Below, in pieces: positions 63,552 to 64,000 of a stretch of 64,000 bases of DNA. Within the stretch, counting starts at the first letter, position 1. Every line of letters begins with the position of its first letter. A program made the position numbers and the translations under genes. A model generated the notes under the pieces. It saw nothing but the letters and a program-made list of their open reading frames with translations. It did no database searches and was not told the origin of the DNA. The stretch covers positions 1 through 64,000 of the forward strand of contig BQMO01000011.1 in assembly GCA_022180725.1 (NCBI GenBank), in the 5' to 3' direction. Source of the stretch: Phycisphaerae bacterium. Lineage in GTDB: Bacteria > Planctomycetota > Phycisphaerae > Phycisphaerales > UBA1924.

Positions 63552-63803
63552 ATGCGCGAATACCTGTTCGGAACTATCGTGGGCGTCGTGGTTGTCACGC
63601 TGTTCGCGTCCGTTGCAATGGCCTGTCCGGCGAACCGGAAGTGTTGTGATGGACAATCGGCCTGCGGCGTTGTCGCGTGCGGAGGATTGGCGGCAATCTG
63701 CAACTGCTGTTACTGCGGATCAGGAAAGTATATCTGCGGCGATACAAGCCTTCTCCCCAACGGTTGCCATGACGCAAGTCTCTGCGGGCCGTCCGGGAGT
63801 TAG
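63552..63803 (+). CDS. small secreted cysteine-rich protein
   Basis: The product is 83 residues; the ATG at 63552 follows AAGGAG at 6-nt spacing. A signal peptide (EYLFGTIVGVVVVTLFASVA, cleaved after AMA) precedes a mature part of about 60 residues with eleven Cys (CPANRKCC, CGVVACGG, CNCCYCGSG, CGDTS, CHDASLCG). The mature protein is probably disulfide-rich or metal-binding outside the cell. No family was recognised. It lies 34 bp after the DUF1573-like gene, so it is probably in one operon with it and with the gene at 63819. Confidence 0.75.
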   Translation: MREYLFGTIVGVVVVTLFASVAMACPANRKCCDGQSACGVVACGGLAAICNCCYCGSGKYICGDTSLLPNGCHDASLCGPSGS

Positions 63804-63818
63804 CATTTGCCGCGGGTC

Positions 63819-64000
63819 ATGTTTATGGCGCGTTCCATGAGGCGTGGGGTTCCGGCACTCATCGGTGTCGGGGTCGTCGTGGCCGTGCTGTTGCTCGGGT
63901 GGTGGCAACGCGGATCCAAACCGGGGGTCCACCGGCTGAATGAAATGCTCAACCGACAATCGTCAACGGAAGGCGAGGATCGCGGCTGGGCGTGGAGATC
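63819..64000 (+). CDS. membrane-anchored protein, cut by the window end
   Basis: The frame is open from the ATG at 63819 to the last base, 60 codons so far. It starts MFMARSMRRGVPALIGVGVV and continues hydrophobically (VAVLLLGWW), then turns polar (QRGSKPGVHRLNEMLNRQSS), so it looks like an N-in single-pass or uncleaved signal-anchor protein. The gap to the previous stop is only 15 bp, suggesting an operon. There are other ATGs at 63825 and 63837. Function cannot be judged. Confidence 0.55.
   Translation, partial: MFMARSMRRGVPALIGVGVVVAVLLLGWWQRGSKPGVHRLNEMLNRQSSTEGEDRGWAWR

Overview
The window is high-GC bacterial DNA and looks like a planctomycete, probably of the Phycisphaerae/Phycisphaerales type. 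The reasons are pairs of Ca-binding dockerin-like motifs (ADLNCDFALDGFDVE) on secreted proteins, a prepilin-like TLIELLVVI protein, a flagellin, an A24 prepilin peptidase, paired adenylate kinase paralogues, and many genes whose start codon lies 5-7 nt after a TANNNT box. This assignment is inference from content. No rRNA or tRNA gene was seen.

Layout. (1) 1-2306: a G-run tract and two secreted proteins of unknown role. (2) 2396-3105 and 36278-37139: the two halves of comM/yifB, a Mg-chelatase-like AAA+ ATPase gene. It is split five codons before its Walker A motif by a 33,172-bp integrated element (3106-36277) with an identical 7-bp core, acaacct, at both junctions. (3) 37143-63803: chromosomal housekeeping and envelope genes: aminotransferases, enolase, PhoU-like protein, fumarase, acetyltransferase, SDR, prepilin-like protein, two adenylate kinases, ABC ATPase, prolyl oligopeptidase, flagellin, OmpA-type lipoprotein, prepilin peptidase, XseB, XseA and small secreted proteins, then a gene running off the end.

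The element. Its right end carries a replication/recombination module with stop-start overlaps: small DNA-binding proteins, an excisionase-like HTH, a TOPRIM-ATPase primase/helicase and a serine recombinase. The recombinase coding sequence crosses the right attachment core. The missing 3' end of its reading frame lies in frame at the left end, so excision would restore recombinase and comM together. A second, complete attP-like site lies 66 bp inside the left end. The left part carries a second serine recombinase, a ParB-domain/DNA methyltransferase fusion, a minus-strand run of small proteins including a winged-helix-like one, and a terminase-small-subunit-like protein followed by three small proteins with a shared MRLxxRLxRLE start. 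The middle carries a predicted seven-bladed propeller with a dockerin tail, a tyrosine recombinase next to a RyR-domain gene bracketed by 42-bp repeats, a 2216-residue RHS/YD-repeat protein with an AT-richer metallopeptidase tip and a two-TM candidate immunity protein, and a res-mod-sir2 defence operon. No conjugation or virion structural genes were seen, so transfer probably relies on a helper or another route.

Most interesting: the in-frame toggling recombinase/comM attachment site with its tandem attP; the type III R-M operon extended by a SIR2 gene; the RHS protein with dockerin motifs inside its core; an 11-G tract that breaks a lipoprotein gene; and the window-wide leaderless-start signature.
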